A stretch of DNA of 24,061 nt from Asparagopsis taxiformis (GCA_030407315.1 JALQPE010000770.1:1-24061), one strand, 5' to 3'. Positions 10,804-19,990 are shown, counted from the stretch's first letter. Translations and numbers: made by a program. The notes: generated by a model not told the origin, from the sequence alone.

Positions 10804-11007
10804 ATGTCCCGCACTGGCACCCTCGCTTTCGAACTACCTGTCAGGGAAACGAAACTTCCGATCGCTGACATTCATGTCACGGAAGAAACATCCCGCGAGT
10901 TGATGTCTCTCTGTTTGAAGTGCTGTTCCAGAAGATGGTTCTCGAAGGCTTTCAGACCTCTCACTACGGTGTTGAGAATGAAAACAGACAGTAAATTTAC
11001 TGTCTGA
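10804..11007 (+). CDS. Short gene remnant cut by a palindrome array
   Basis: ATG 10804 (GCCATGTCC context) opens 67 codons beginning MSRTGTLAFELPVRETKLPI and ending TGA at 11005-11007, inside the first palindrome. From about 10900 another frame looks more protein-like (SLFEVLFQKMVLEGFQ) and ends at TAA near 10991. One base is therefore probably missing near 10897. No family is recognised. The frame ends where the ACAGTAAA palindrome array starts. This suggests a longer gene truncated by the array, or a 5' exon whose continuation is lost. Confidence 0.35.
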   Translation: MSRTGTLAFELPVRETKLPIADIHVTEETSRELMSLCLKCCSRRWFSKAFRPLTTVLRMKTDSKFTV

Positions 11008-11340
11008 GACAGTAAAAATTACTGTCTGGCCAAGACAGTGCGCGGAGACAGTAAAATTTACTGTCTGGAAATTTCAGAATACTGCTGCAGCAGTAAACTG
11101 GCACGAAATCTGGACAGTACCAAAAACAGTAAAATTTACTGTCCAGAACAGTAAATTTTACTGTCCGGAAGTGTTGCCGCCAGACAGTATGTGCAGACAG
11201 TACATTTTACTGTCTGAGACAATACATTGTACTGTATTACTGCACTGTCTGGGGAAATCTGTAGACAGTAGTGTAGATAGCAAATTGTATTGTCTGCGGG
11301 TAGTACCGTGCATTGTTTGACAACACTGTCTGGTGGAGTG
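10985..11340. repeat. Array of ACAGTAAA/TTTACTGT palindromes
   Basis: About ten inverted repeats lie in 350 bp. The first (10985-11006) is a perfect 22-bp palindrome with core AGACAGTAAATTTACTGTCT. Others lie at about 11008-11027, 11047-11068, 11126-11142 and 11148-11164, with further copies near 11198, 11220, 11280 and 11325 that are increasingly degenerate. The pair at 11126 and 11148 are 17-mers with centre A and centre T, so they are inverted relative to each other. This is neither a CRISPR nor a simple tandem satellite. Confidence 0.85.
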
Positions 11341-11862
11341 GACTTAGAGGAAATATGGAGCATAGTGTTGGTGTGAAGGTAAATATTGGAATGGTGTGTG
11401 GTATACGACTATATTAATTGTGATGGTGCTTTACAGATAGTTGGGTGCGGGGAAGCTAGATGCTGAATAGGACGTTGGAGAAAGGAAGATTGGGAGAACA
11501 GAACATATCTGGTTTGTCTCACCGTAAGGAGAGAATGTACATAGTAGCTATAATATGTTGAGTTTAGCATTTCAAATTATACCTATCTATCTTTGCATTG
11601 AAAGTGTCTAGTAGGAGACGTCAGTCTGGTAGCGAGGTGTGGTATGCACAGGACGTGGGTGGTGGCAAAGGAAAGAATACGCACCATCCACCACTAAATT
11701 ATGAAAAATAACCGTTACGGAGCACTGGGAAGCATTATTATTATGTAGAGTAGACAGGATGGATGCATCCACTGAAATGATATTTGCTACAACACTGCTG
11801 TACTAAGCGTGACATCCTTCAAAGCAATTCTCCTTTTAGCAAACTCCAATTGCAAGGTCAAG
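11341..11862. other. Intergenic, nothing recognised
   Basis: No convincing open frame is present on either strand. This segment presumably carries the promoter and leader of the gene starting at 11863, but no TATA box or CT-rich tract stands out. Confidence 0.4.
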
Positions 11863-13206
11863 ATGAATCCCGAAACCTCCGTAAGCATCGCCGCATTTTC
11901 CGAAATAACGCGTGAGGGCTTTTCGAACATCACTGCAGAGTTGAAAGCCCTGAGTGATAAAATGGATGCCGTCGAGAAGAGCACCATTCAATTACGCGAG
12001 ACTCTCGGAAATGTCGCCAAGACTGTCTCCATGCTAAACACCGATATGCAGGAGGTCAAGAGCATCGTCGATGGGCTTCTGAGCCAGGGACAAGGACATC
12101 CGAAGAAGATCGCCTCCGAGAAGGACAGGGAACGTCTCCGCATTGCGCAGGATGCGGAGAAATCGTTCACGTTCGAAATGGTGTGTGCTGTGCTGTGTGC
12201 TGTTGTTCCAACGTACACGAAGGCAATGGTGGATAAGAGGGATAGGCATTTCAACGGATGCCAGCTAATCAATACGCTGATGTTCGCCAGGCAGAGCAAT
12301 GAGCGAAAGGATGTGTTCAATAGGACGCTTGCCGGCCGGAACCACATTGAATTGCGCTGCCAAGTTGTGACCTCTTTAATCAAGAATACGTGTCAAAACA
12401 ATTCTTTCAGAGAGGGAGGAGACCGTTCCAGCTCCAATGGAACGTCGGAAGGTATCGAACGGTGGAGGGCGCGGGGGTATGTGACTACCGGGACCATTGA
12501 GGAGACAATTCGCGGAACGGACTCTGCTCGCATGGATGGAATGCATGGGACGTCCGAGGGAAGTGATGGGGCCGCTCGAAAGCAGAAGCGAAGAAAGGTT
12601 GGAGACAATGGGCCGTTGCACAGAAAGGAGGTAGGCATCACTGTGACGAAATCGGCACTCACAGCAGTGACCGGGTTTATGAACAAGTCCAGAGATCATG
12701 TGCGAAACCGGTTCATCCGAGATCTTGGATTCGTTCTATACAGTGGGTTTCAAGGTTCAGTCCGAATGGAGCATCATTTGCACGACGGTGGGCTGGACAT
12801 TGAGTCAGTTCCAAGTCTGTACTCGGCGCAGAGGAAAATGAATGCAGCGGAGCGTGCAGCAATGGATGACAAGAATATGAAGATTCTTCGCGACTTCATT
12901 GCAGTGCGAAAAGAAATGCTATTCAAAGTCGAGTACGAAGTTCAAATAATTGGAGAACCGGACAAGAGGTTTTTGACTAGGAGGATCAATTTAGTAGAGG
13001 TTGCACTGAACTTTGCAGTCGCCTACACGCAATGTTCTGATAAGAACATGTTCCTGCGACGTTCAGAATACTCCTTGCAATTCATCTACATACTTGCATA
13101 CGGGTTCCGAACGATTTTGAAATTTCAAAGTGGAACAGAGGTGGAAGGAGCGCAAATCCGGGAAATCAATGAAGCAGTGAAACTGCTTCTTCCCGGGAGC
13201 GGGTGA
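11863..13206 (+). CDS. Coiled-coil, NLS-bearing protein of unknown family
   Basis: The family is not recognised. ATG 11863 (TCAAGATGA context) was preferred to the upstream non-ATG extension and gives 447 residues. Residues 14-75 form a likely coiled coil (TAELKALSDKMDAVEKST region). Residues 186-246 are Gly/Ser/Arg-rich and end in a nuclear-localisation patch RKQKRRKV (239-246). Residues 250-435 look globular and helical, with LTRRINLVEVALNFAVAYTQ. The frame ends at TGA 13206, but sequence beyond it still reads as protein. One extra G at 13201-13203 opens SSRFMNEEVLTISRDRYEEL, and one more G in the G6 run at 13278-13283 opens an acidic tail (VFVDDEIENEGE) ending TAG 13385-13387. The true C-terminus is thus probably about 60 residues longer. 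It is likely nuclear and oligomeric by inference. Confidence 0.75.
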   Translation: MNPETSVSIAAFSEITREGFSNITAELKALSDKMDAVEKSTIQLRETLGNVAKTVSMLNTDMQEVKSIVDGLLSQGQGHPKKIASEKDRERLRIAQDAEKSFTFEMVCAVLCAVVPTYTKAMVDKRDRHFNGCQLINTLMFARQSNERKDVFNRTLAGRNHIELRCQVVTSLIKNTCQNNSFREGGDRSSSNGTSEGIERWRARGYVTTGTIEETIRGTDSARMDGMHGTSEGSDGAARKQKRRKVGDNGPLHRKEVGITVTKSALTAVTGFMNKSRDHVRNRFIRDLGFVLYSGFQGSVRMEHHLHDGGLDIESVPSLYSAQRKMNAAERAAMDDKNMKILRDFIAVRKEMLFKVEYEVQIIGEPDKRFLTRRINLVEVALNFAVAYTQCSDKNMFLRRSEYSLQFIYILAYGFRTILKFQSGTEVEGAQIREINEAVKLLLPGSG

Positions 13207-13431
13207 GTAGTCGGTTCATGAATGAGGAGGTTTTGACTATATCGCGTGATAGATATGAAGAACTGAACGTAGACGATGGGGGGAATCAGTGCTGGAGGAG
13301 AGCTTCAGGTCTATGGAAGAGGACGGAGGAGATGCAGAATATGTGAAGGTATTCGTCGATGATGAAATCGAGAATGAAGGGGAGTAGTATCGGATGAAAC
13401 CAGTTTCGGTGTAGTAGACGAAGAATGAAGA

Positions 13432-13437
13432 AATAAA
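13432..13437 (+). terminator. Possible polyadenylation signal AATAAA
   Basis: An AATAAA hexamer lies 45 bases after the TAG at 13385-13387 that ends the extended reading of the upstream gene. Its placement supports that later stop over the TGA at 13206. A single hexamer is weak evidence by itself. Confidence 0.3.
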
Positions 13438-13662
13438 ATTTCTGTTGAGGTGAATTTTGTAATAGATGGAAGTAGATAGGTGCGAGACATCAGGAAACCA
13501 GTCAGACGATAGTGTCAAGTCGAAGGAACAGCGCAGAGACAGGTAGTGGAATAGTCGAAGTAGGAAGGGGCGAGGGTATCCGTCTTTACTAGAAATTGAT
13601 GGCCACAGGAGCTCTAGAATGGAATACCCAGGAACAGGATAACTACGGATAGGTGTGCTTTA

Positions 13663-15024
13663 TCATTTTTGCTCCGGACTGCAGGTGGCAGGTGGAGGAG
13701 AGGGTGGGTGGGTAGTGTCTGAATCCGCATTGAAGCCAAGACGAGAGATAGCCTCATAGCCAATGTCTTCAAGCTCCTGGCATATAGTAGTACCACTGAA
13801 AATACAGCAAGGTAAGCGTAGATGTAGTGTACCAAACGTCTCTGCGGTTGATAGAGGCTGGAAAGTGCTGTAACAAGCTCGGCGCTGAATACGTCTCCAC
13901 AGTAACGAAAACGTTGCTCCATAAGTAACAGTAGCCTTATCACGTAGGTGGAAAGAGTCCACGATGCTAGACTGTGATAGTTGGCTAAGACATAGGGGAT
14001 GTAAAAATGTATTGTTGACATGGTCAAACTCGTAGGAGTCTCTGCAAAGAACTGTCATACGTTGGTCTGGGCTGGACAGGACGTAAGCAGATGAGCCGAC
14101 GAGAAATGCGGAAGAAGGAGCATCATGAGAGCAGTCAACGTCGACTAGATTTCCTAAAATTCGGACAATCGATGAGCTGCCTCCATCGCGTTCCGCCCTG
14201 CTCTTCACCAATATTTTCTGGAACCCGTGTTGCGAGGTACCTATGGAGTCACATAGTGCCTGAAAGGTGGGGAAAATGATGGAAAGATCCGACTCATTTC
14301 CAGAGGGAAAGGTGATGTCCTCAAAGGACGGCAGGAAGAGAACATCACGATTCTCTTTCGCCTTGCATTGAATGGCAATAGTGCGGAATTGAGCAAGGGA
14401 GCAGTCAGCCTGTACTCTGATTTCTTCTTGCGATGTTTGTCGCATTCCCCTGGAGTGCTCGGATTTTGTCATCCGGAGGGAGAGGGGCTTGTCCGTGTAC
14501 ACACCAAGCTTCTGAAACAGAATGCTACATACAGTCAGAGCAGAGGAGGTCATGGAGCTGTTGGAATCGAATGGAGGGGGAAGAGGATGTTTGGCAGCTG
14601 ACTCCAGCTTTTCCAATCTTGCCAGCATTTCTGCTATGGTCTTCTTCATTTGATCCGCAGTGCAATCTTGAAGGATGCCGCGGTGGCGGTGGCGAGTGTG
14701 GTCAATGCCGTAGTCCGGGTCTCTCTCTGCTGGGGATGCAGGTGAGTCCATACTGCGAAGCTCACCACTTCGCCACGGGAGAACCCTTCCGGAATCCTTG
14801 TCGACGAGCTCGTTACGATCTGAAATCTTGACTTGAGAAAGGGTAGAGTCGAAACCATATTCAGCTTTGTATTCGAGCAATGCATGGAGGAATGGGTCTG
14901 TTTCGGTCTTGACCTGAGTAATTTCCTTGACGATTGCAGACCACCACACAATTTTTCGTTTCCTCCCAAACGGCCGAAGTTCCCATTGAACTTCTATAAC
15001 GTCGTTTGGAGCGAGAGGAAGCAT
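13663..15024 (-). CDS. Tudor-like domain protein with coiled coil
   Basis: The frame starts at ATG 15024, encodes 453 residues and ends with TGA then TAA. Residues 7-85 fit a Tudor-like/SH3-like barrel: NDVIEVQWE, then KIVWWSAIVKEI (24-35), LLEYKAEYGF, and a closing LPWR (82-85). Known Tudor-like folds bind methylated lysine or arginine or nucleic acid, often through an aromatic cage, and the WW pair could contribute to one. Residues 122-146 form a short coiled coil (ADQMKKTIAEMLARLEKLES). The C-terminal 300 residues have no recognised domain and end in a Pro-rich tail. It is divergent from the ParB-like/methyltransferase/SET gene across a 513-bp gap. This suggests shared regulation and a reader role for that writer, which is inference. 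Degraded Tudor-like segments also occur at 580-2265. Confidence 0.7.
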   Translation of the reverse strand: MLPLAPNDVIEVQWELRPFGRKRKIVWWSAIVKEITQVKTETDPFLHALLEYKAEYGFDSTLSQVKISDRNELVDKDSGRVLPWRSGELRSMDSPASPAERDPDYGIDHTRHRHRGILQDCTADQMKKTIAEMLARLEKLESAAKHPLPPPFDSNSSMTSSALTVCSILFQKLGVYTDKPLSLRMTKSEHSRGMRQTSQEEIRVQADCSLAQFRTIAIQCKAKENRDVLFLPSFEDITFPSGNESDLSIIFPTFQALCDSIGTSQHGFQKILVKSRAERDGGSSSIVRILGNLVDVDCSHDAPSSAFLVGSSAYVLSSPDQRMTVLCRDSYEFDHVNNTFLHPLCLSQLSQSSIVDSFHLRDKATVTYGATFSLLWRRIQRRACYSTFQPLSTAETFGTLHLRLPCCIFSGTTICQELEDIGYEAISRLGFNADSDTTHPPSPPPATCSPEQK

Positions 15025-15537
15025 GTTGGGATAGCTATGGGATAGAATTGTTGTATTAGTGAAAGCCTAACCGTTACCTTCTGCTAAAGAGTAGTATATA
15101 CTAGGAGGATTGGAAAGGTCCAGAAGAGATGTTTAGGTGGTGTAGAAATAGAATGGACAATTGACAAAATTGACACGTCAGTGTGGATGATGTCTGCCAT
15201 GAACTGATTGCAGCATAAAATTTGATGTGAATAATCGTTCTAGAAGTGAATGTCGGATGCATACGATTGGACTACAAAGATACGCTTAGAGATGTTACGG
15301 GGCCCAATAAATTGCATGGAAAAATATTTTGAGTATTACTTTAGTATTACATTGATTATTGAGCTAACAGTCGATGTAGTTATCTTGTAAAGGTTCGGAC
15401 AGGGGTGGAAAGGAAACAGCCACCGAAGTGCTACCACTCGCTGACACTTTGTTTTAAACAACCAACTTCTGCTTTGCGCCACCCTGGTCAAGCAGCAACC
15501 AACTATCCCTTTCTTAAAAACTCTACCTTTGTTCGCC
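15025..15537. promoter_or_regulatory. Divergent promoter region
   Basis: This 513-bp gap separates two divergent genes and must hold both promoters. The half next to the plus-strand gene (about 15430-15530) is pyrimidine-rich just before GCCATGG. An AT-rich AGTATATACT palindrome near 15093 is the nearest TATA-like element to the minus-strand gene. No open frame of note lies between. Confidence 0.45.
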
Positions 15538-18500
15538 ATGGAAGGAACGTTCCACAATCACGGTGAAAAGCACGACGGATGGGTGTTCATCGACCCCAAT
15601 CAAGTCAGCAAATTCGTATCGATTCGCGATGTTGATGCAAGTCATGTGGAAGCGCTCATGGAGAGCATTCGCAACAGCGGTTATGACACAGCTCATCCCG
15701 TGACTGGCAGGTTTCGAGAAGGCGTTCTGGAGATATTGGATGGAGCGCACCGCTGCATGGCAATTGTACGTGGAATGGAGAAGGGCGTCTTTCCTCCTGG
15801 CGTTACGATTCCTATGCGAGAAGAGTCTATCGTGGCGGACACCAACAGCAGTACTGCTGTTGTGCTGGACCGTGTGAGAGCGACGACATCCAACGACATT
15901 GCAGGCCTGCAAAGGCGCATGATGTTTGTTGAGTATCTGATGATCGCCGTTGATCTCAGAGACGAGTACTGGGTCCAAAAAGGAAAGGACAAGTACGCTC
16001 ATATTTCGTCTGTGAGGATGGCCGATGTGTTGGGCTGGATCAAGTCCTGCGATCCAAGCGGCCAAATTGCTTCAAGCCTGAGTGGTAAACCGCAGTACAG
16101 CTCATGCATGTCTATCCTGGCTGTGCTTCGGCCGTATCACCGAGCAGAAGATTCGAGTGCGATTGATTTGCGTCTGTGGCAAATGTTTTGTCATGCATGG
16201 GGACTCAATGCAGAGATGGGTGATTCTCCGAGGATGGTTGAGTTTCCGAAACAGGTGGGGGTGACTAGTTCTCGTGCCGTCGAAATGTTTGGCAAGACAC
16301 CCCGCGGAGAATTGTCCTCTCCACTGAACCGCGAACTGCTTTCGAGCAGGTACTTTCTAGACGGCGCTACATCCGACATGCAAGATTCTTTGCAGGCTAG
16401 CCAGAAGCGGTTCAGGAGGCTGATGGTTATGATGTGCCAGTGTATCTTGGCTATTCGCAGTAAGGAGATGGGCAGTGCGCCATCTAGGCGGGCCAGAGCC
16501 ACATCCGGGGCCATTGGTGGTGGTGGAATGGTTGGAATTGCAACATCCAGTGCGCAAGCCAACCAGCTTGGATTTGTTGTCGACCGTGTGTTAGCTGCGT
16601 GGGATACCGGGGCAAGAGTGTTGGGGTATGAGGATGTTGAATCGATGTGCTGGCCGTTCATGGTATTCGATCCTGCGAGCCTTTGCTTCAGGTCACTCCC
16701 GAATCGGTCTGATGGCTGCGCGGTCGAGGAGCATCGGAAAAACCTGACCATTGTCCCGAAAACTGTAGACAGTGAAAACGGGTTCTGTGCCGACCTTCCA
16801 GTGGCTGTGGATGCAAGGCTGCGATCATTGACAAGCGCCTTCCTGCTGTCGATACGCCAATGTGTCACTGAGGTGAATGTGTTCGCCGAGCGTGGTCAGC
16901 TGATGCAGAGACTTCGAGCCTTGCTTTTCGACACTCCTGACAAGTTCGGATTGAACTCGTTCATGCGAGCCAAGTTGAACACGTCTCATGCCCTGGATGG
17001 TCAGAGGAGGCTGAAGGCTTGGTTATTGCGAACCCGAGAGCAACGAAAGCTTCCTCTGACCATGGATGAGTTGCACAGTCTTGAGGATACGCCCGAGCCT
17101 GGCATCCTTGAAGGTGCACCTGCGCAGATGGAAATATCCGCAGCAGTGCCAAACAATGGCAGCGAGGATATAGAAGAGGATAGTCTGGAGCCACAGAGGA
17201 AGAAGGCTAGGCTGGAGCGCGGTGGTGGAGAGGACGATAATGCGGCGGTTGCTAGCGAAACAGCAACAAGAGAAGGTGCGGCCGAGGATGACGCTATGGA
17301 GGTTGACACTGTATCGCCTACAGAAGCACCGCTCGTTGACGTCGGAAAGGAATCCAAGCCGGAATATGTCACCAAGCTGGAAGCTGTGATGGGGCGTTAC
17401 ATTCACACTGTGAATTGTGACGCCACTGATGTAGCCAAAGAGGTGGAGGACAAAATTAGTTTCCTGGAAGATGGCGTGTTGGAGGACAGTGTTCAGCTTG
17501 TGCTCACTGATCCTCCATTCAACACGAGGCGGGAAGGCGGCAGAGAAAACTCGGAGTACGATATTCTGGAGCCGGAAGAGTTGGCGAGTGTTGCGTGTGA
17601 AATAGTTCGAGTTCTTCGGCCTGGCGGTCATGCTCTAATCTATTCCAGCGTGCGCCAACTCGTGGCATGGATGGATGCAATCAGAAATGCCGAGCCTGGC
17701 AAGATGATTGTGGACAGTGTTCCAGTCGTGCTATCTCGCCGACCACACAGCTTTACGTCCAATCCATCGACGAAAACGTGCACACTGCATAATATGCACG
17801 ATTTCGTTATCCATGCGTATAAGCGGGGGAAGGGTATGGCTGCATACGATATGGTGGATTACAGGTTGCACAATCCGGACATATCGAGGCACCCTGGGTT
17901 CACCAACGCGATTGACAACGTTCCGAGGTTGTCGGCTGGTGAAGCTCAATACGATGGGCAGAACAACCGACTGCGCCATGAGCAGAAGGCGTTGACCACT
18001 CTTCGTGAGCTTCTGGAACGATTTTCGAAGCAGAACGATATCGTGATGGATTTCTTCTCGGGAACATACAGCACAGCCATAGCGTGTATGACGTTGAGGG
18101 ATGGTACGTATCGTCGGTTCATTGGGTGTGAGAAGGAAAAAAGGTGCCACGATGCATCGCAGGAGTGGATACTGCATGCTTTCGTCAGTGAGGTGAAAGC
18201 CGGGCGATATGGGGGGATCTTGCAGCGTGAGGTGGAGAGTATTCTTGGGGACGAGTCGGTACCGGTCACAGGAAAAGCTCCAAGGCTTCGTCAGAAGCAC
18301 ATCTCAGATGCACCAGAAGGTTTACCTGCTGTGACAGCATTGCCGAACCATCTGCTTGTGTTCGTTGCGTCAATGAAGAAGGACGGTTCTATGCTTCACA
18401 GATTGAGCGGGGTGCCTATGGACCAGTGGCCGGCCGAGGACATGCACTCGTTTTGGAGCATAGACCCGGACGCGATTCTGGCTGCTGATGCCGCATTCTA

Positions 18501-19005
18501 CGGTGTCTATGTTTCGCAATCGGAGGTAAGAGGTGGTGGGTTTGGCGTATTCGCGGCGAAGAAACTGAAGAAGGGGACGGTCATTGGCTGGTACAACGGG
18601 ACGATTTTCTATGCGAAGATTCGAGACTCGGAACCGCAGAGATCAGTGATGTACGGCCCGGAAGGATTTGGGTGCACAGGACAGAGGTTCCAGGACTACA
18701 ACATGGAATTGGAAACCACGTACATAGGGAGGGGTGCACCTGTTCGGAAGGTCTGGCTCGTTCCAGCGGTCTATAATTGTACCAGCTACCTCAATGATTG
18801 TCGGGTCATTGACGGAACGGAGAAAGCGACCGAGGTGAGTCGAACACAGTCAGCCGAGTTTCGACAAGGCGATGCCATAGACAAACCGGACTTTGCTTCG
18901 AATATCAAGAATCCCCATGCTGTCAAGGTCGTTCTGACCAGAGACGTTGAAGCTGATGAGGAGATATTTGCTGACTATGGTAGAAAATATTGGCCAGCTA
19001 ACTGA
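15538..19005 (+). CDS. ParB-like/beta-class DNA methyltransferase/SET triple fusion
   Basis: An intact 1,155-residue protein. ATG 15538 has a near-ideal GCCATGG context. Residues about 14-110 resemble ParB/sulfiredoxin-like domains: GWVFIDPNQV, then EILDGAHRC with DGAHR at 68-72. Residues 110-545 are helical and unassigned. A nuclear-localisation patch PQRKKARLE lies near 553-561, followed by an acidic linker. Residues 640-870 are an S-adenosylmethionine-dependent amino-methyltransferase: VLTDPPF (DPPF 658-661), a LRPGGHALIYSS strand, then DFFSGTYSTAIACM (838 on). DPPF before FSGT is the beta-class order, used for N6-adenine or N4-cytosine. Residues 985-1155 are a SET domain: GGGFGVFAAKKLKKGTVIGW, ND at 1086-1087, EEIFADYG ending 1148. 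The usual NHSC motif is absent. It is probably nuclear and modifies DNA and possibly protein lysines, which is inference. Confidence 0.93.
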   Translation: MEGTFHNHGEKHDGWVFIDPNQVSKFVSIRDVDASHVEALMESIRNSGYDTAHPVTGRFREGVLEILDGAHRCMAIVRGMEKGVFPPGVTIPMREESIVADTNSSTAVVLDRVRATTSNDIAGLQRRMMFVEYLMIAVDLRDEYWVQKGKDKYAHISSVRMADVLGWIKSCDPSGQIASSLSGKPQYSSCMSILAVLRPYHRAEDSSAIDLRLWQMFCHAWGLNAEMGDSPRMVEFPKQVGVTSSRAVEMFGKTPRGELSSPLNRELLSSRYFLDGATSDMQDSLQASQKRFRRLMVMMCQCILAIRSKEMGSAPSRRARATSGAIGGGGMVGIATSSAQANQLGFVVDRVLAAWDTGARVLGYEDVESMCWPFMVFDPASLCFRSLPNRSDGCAVEEHRKNLTIVPKTVDSENGFCADLPVAVDARLRSLTSAFLLSIRQCVTEVNVFAERGQLMQRLRALLFDTPDKFGLNSFMRAKLNTSHALDGQRRLKAWLLRTREQRKLPLTMDELHSLEDTPEPGILEGAPAQMEISAAVPNNGSEDIEEDSLEPQRKKARLERGGGEDDNAAVASETATREGAAEDDAMEVDTVSPTEAPLVDVGKESKPEYVTKLEAVMGRYIHTVNCDATDVAKEVEDKISFLEDGVLEDSVQLVLTDPPFNTRREGGRENSEYDILEPEELASVACEIVRVLRPGGHALIYSSVRQLVAWMDAIRNAEPGKMIVDSVPVVLSRRPHSFTSNPSTKTCTLHNMHDFVIHAYKRGKGMAAYDMVDYRLHNPDISRHPGFTNAIDNVPRLSAGEAQYDGQNNRLRHEQKALTTLRELLERFSKQNDIVMDFFSGTYSTAIACMTLRDGTYRRFIGCEKEKRCHDASQEWILHAFVSEVKAGRYGGILQREVESILGDESVPVTGKAPRLRQKHISDAPEGLPAVTALPNHLLVFVASMKKDGSMLHRLSGVPMDQWPAEDMHSFWSIDPDAILAADAAFYGVYVSQSEVRGGGFGVFAAKKLKKGTVIGWYNGTIFYAKIRDSEPQRSVMYGPEGFGCTGQRFQDYNMELETTYIGRGAPVRKVWLVPAVYNCTSYLNDCRVIDGTEKATEVSRTQSAEFRQGDAIDKPDFASNIKNPHAVKVVLTRDVEADEEIFADYGRKYWPAN

Positions 19006-19292
19006 GCTACTTTGATAGATTTGAGTAAACACGCATTGACAGAGACAATAGACTGTGCATCATCTTCCAAGAGCGCTAGATATTATAGACTACACTACAA
19101 CAATCGTGACATGACTGCAGGAAGGCATCTGCGGCCTGGAGTGCAAACTATCCACTTTTCAACTGCTATACCTATGGATACGAAAGGGAGAGAAACTAGA
19201 AAGATGTGAGTGCGAAATTGTGTAGCAACGCAGCATGTAGAACACCAGTAACAGAGCGATGTAGGAGAAGCAGTCACCCCATTACAGTGCGG
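19006..19292. other. 3' flank of the fusion gene, nothing recognised
   Basis: The frame stays open for 65 codons after the stop at 19003-19005, but the peptide has no continuity with the SET fold, which ends normally at the YG motif. No clear polyadenylation signal was seen before the palindrome array. Confidence 0.4.
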
Positions 19293-19725
19293 GCCGTTTA
19301 CCGGGGATGCTGACAGCAAAGTCATCGTTACGATGACTTTGCTGTAAGAAACAAATCATTACAGCAGCCATGATTTCTTTACCGGGTAAAAAATTGTGGC
19401 CGCTGTAATGAAACGTTTTCTTACAGCAAAGTCATCGTAACGATGACTTTGCTGTAAGAAAGCAAAACATTACAGCGGCCACAATTTTTTACCCGGTAAA
19501 ATTTCTTGCTGATTTTTTACCCGGTAAAAAATTCTTTGGCCACTGCAAGGAAACGGTTCCTTACAGCAAAGTCATCGTTACGATGACTTTGCTGTAAAAA
19601 ACGTTTCATTACAGCGGCCACAATTTTTTTACCCGGTAAAGAAATCGTGGCTGCTGTAATGATTTGTTTTCTTACAGCAAAGTCATCGTAACGATGACTT
19701 TGCTGTAAGGAACCCTGGTAAACGG
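19293..19725. repeat. Nested palindrome array, copy 1 (P1-P2-P1-P2'-P1-P2-P1)
   Basis: Four 37-bp palindromes (P1) lie at 19311-19347, 19421-19457, 19561-19597 and 19672-19708. Each has arm TTACAGCAAAGTCATCGT (TGACAGC at the first), one centre base, and the complementary arm. Between them are P2 palindromes with arm CATTACAGCGGCCACAATTT around a TTTACCCGGTAAA core. The middle one is longer, with two such cores. Centre bases of P1 run T, A, T, A. The outer flanks (CCGTTTACC on the left, GGTAAACGG on the right) are also complementary, so the whole block is one large inverted repeat made of smaller ones. Confidence 0.9.
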
Positions 19726-19738
19726 CTTCAGCTGTAAG

Positions 19739-19816
19739 CAGCAGGGAGTTTCGTCCTTCTCCCTTCTTGGTAAAGGTACCTTTACCAAGATGGGAGAAGG
19801 ACGAAACTCCCTGCTG
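19739..19816. repeat. 78-bp hairpin
   Basis: Two 39-base arms with one mismatch abut without a loop. The arm begins CAGCAGGGAGTTTCGTCCTT and the centre is AAAGGTACCTTT. In the second array copy only the left arm remains (about 20622-20660). A perfect palindrome of this size would form a strong cruciform or hairpin. Confidence 0.9.
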
Positions 19817-19900
19817 TCTCACATGAGAAGCGAAGTGTGAAGTAGGGAACATCACGGGAGGATGGTTTGGACGGCTGTTGGTCGCAAAATCTACTCCTTG

Positions 19901-19990
19901 TGCCGTGAGCCACAGCGACCATATGGTACCTGTGCCTCACGGCATAAAATATATATTCAACCCGCCCGGGCGGGAACCGGCGCCGGTTCC
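19901..19990. repeat. Cluster of short palindromes beside a TATA-like tract
   Basis: TGCCGTGAG at 19901 pairs with CTCACGGCA ending at 19944. Next comes ATAAAATATATATTC (19945-19959), then CCCGCCCGGGCGGG (19961-19974, a perfect 14-bp palindrome), which overlaps by two bases GGAACCGGCGCCGGTTCC (19973-19990, a perfect 18-bp palindrome). The density of exact dyads next to an AT tract could mark a promoter, replication start or transposon end. Nothing else in the sequence decides between these. Confidence 0.8.

Noticed and set aside
11809..11862. Eighteen-codon N-terminal extension of the coiled-coil protein from GTG 11809
   Set aside because: It has no ATG, and ATG 11863 has a good context and directly precedes the coiled coil.
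15529..15537. Start of the fusion gene at TTG 15529
   Set aside because: ATG 15538 lies three codons later in a GCCATGG context. A TTG start is not expected in a eukaryote.
19006..19209. Extension of the SET protein past its stop
   Set aside because: 65 open codons can occur by chance, and the SET fold normally ends at the YG motif and following residues, as in the second copy.
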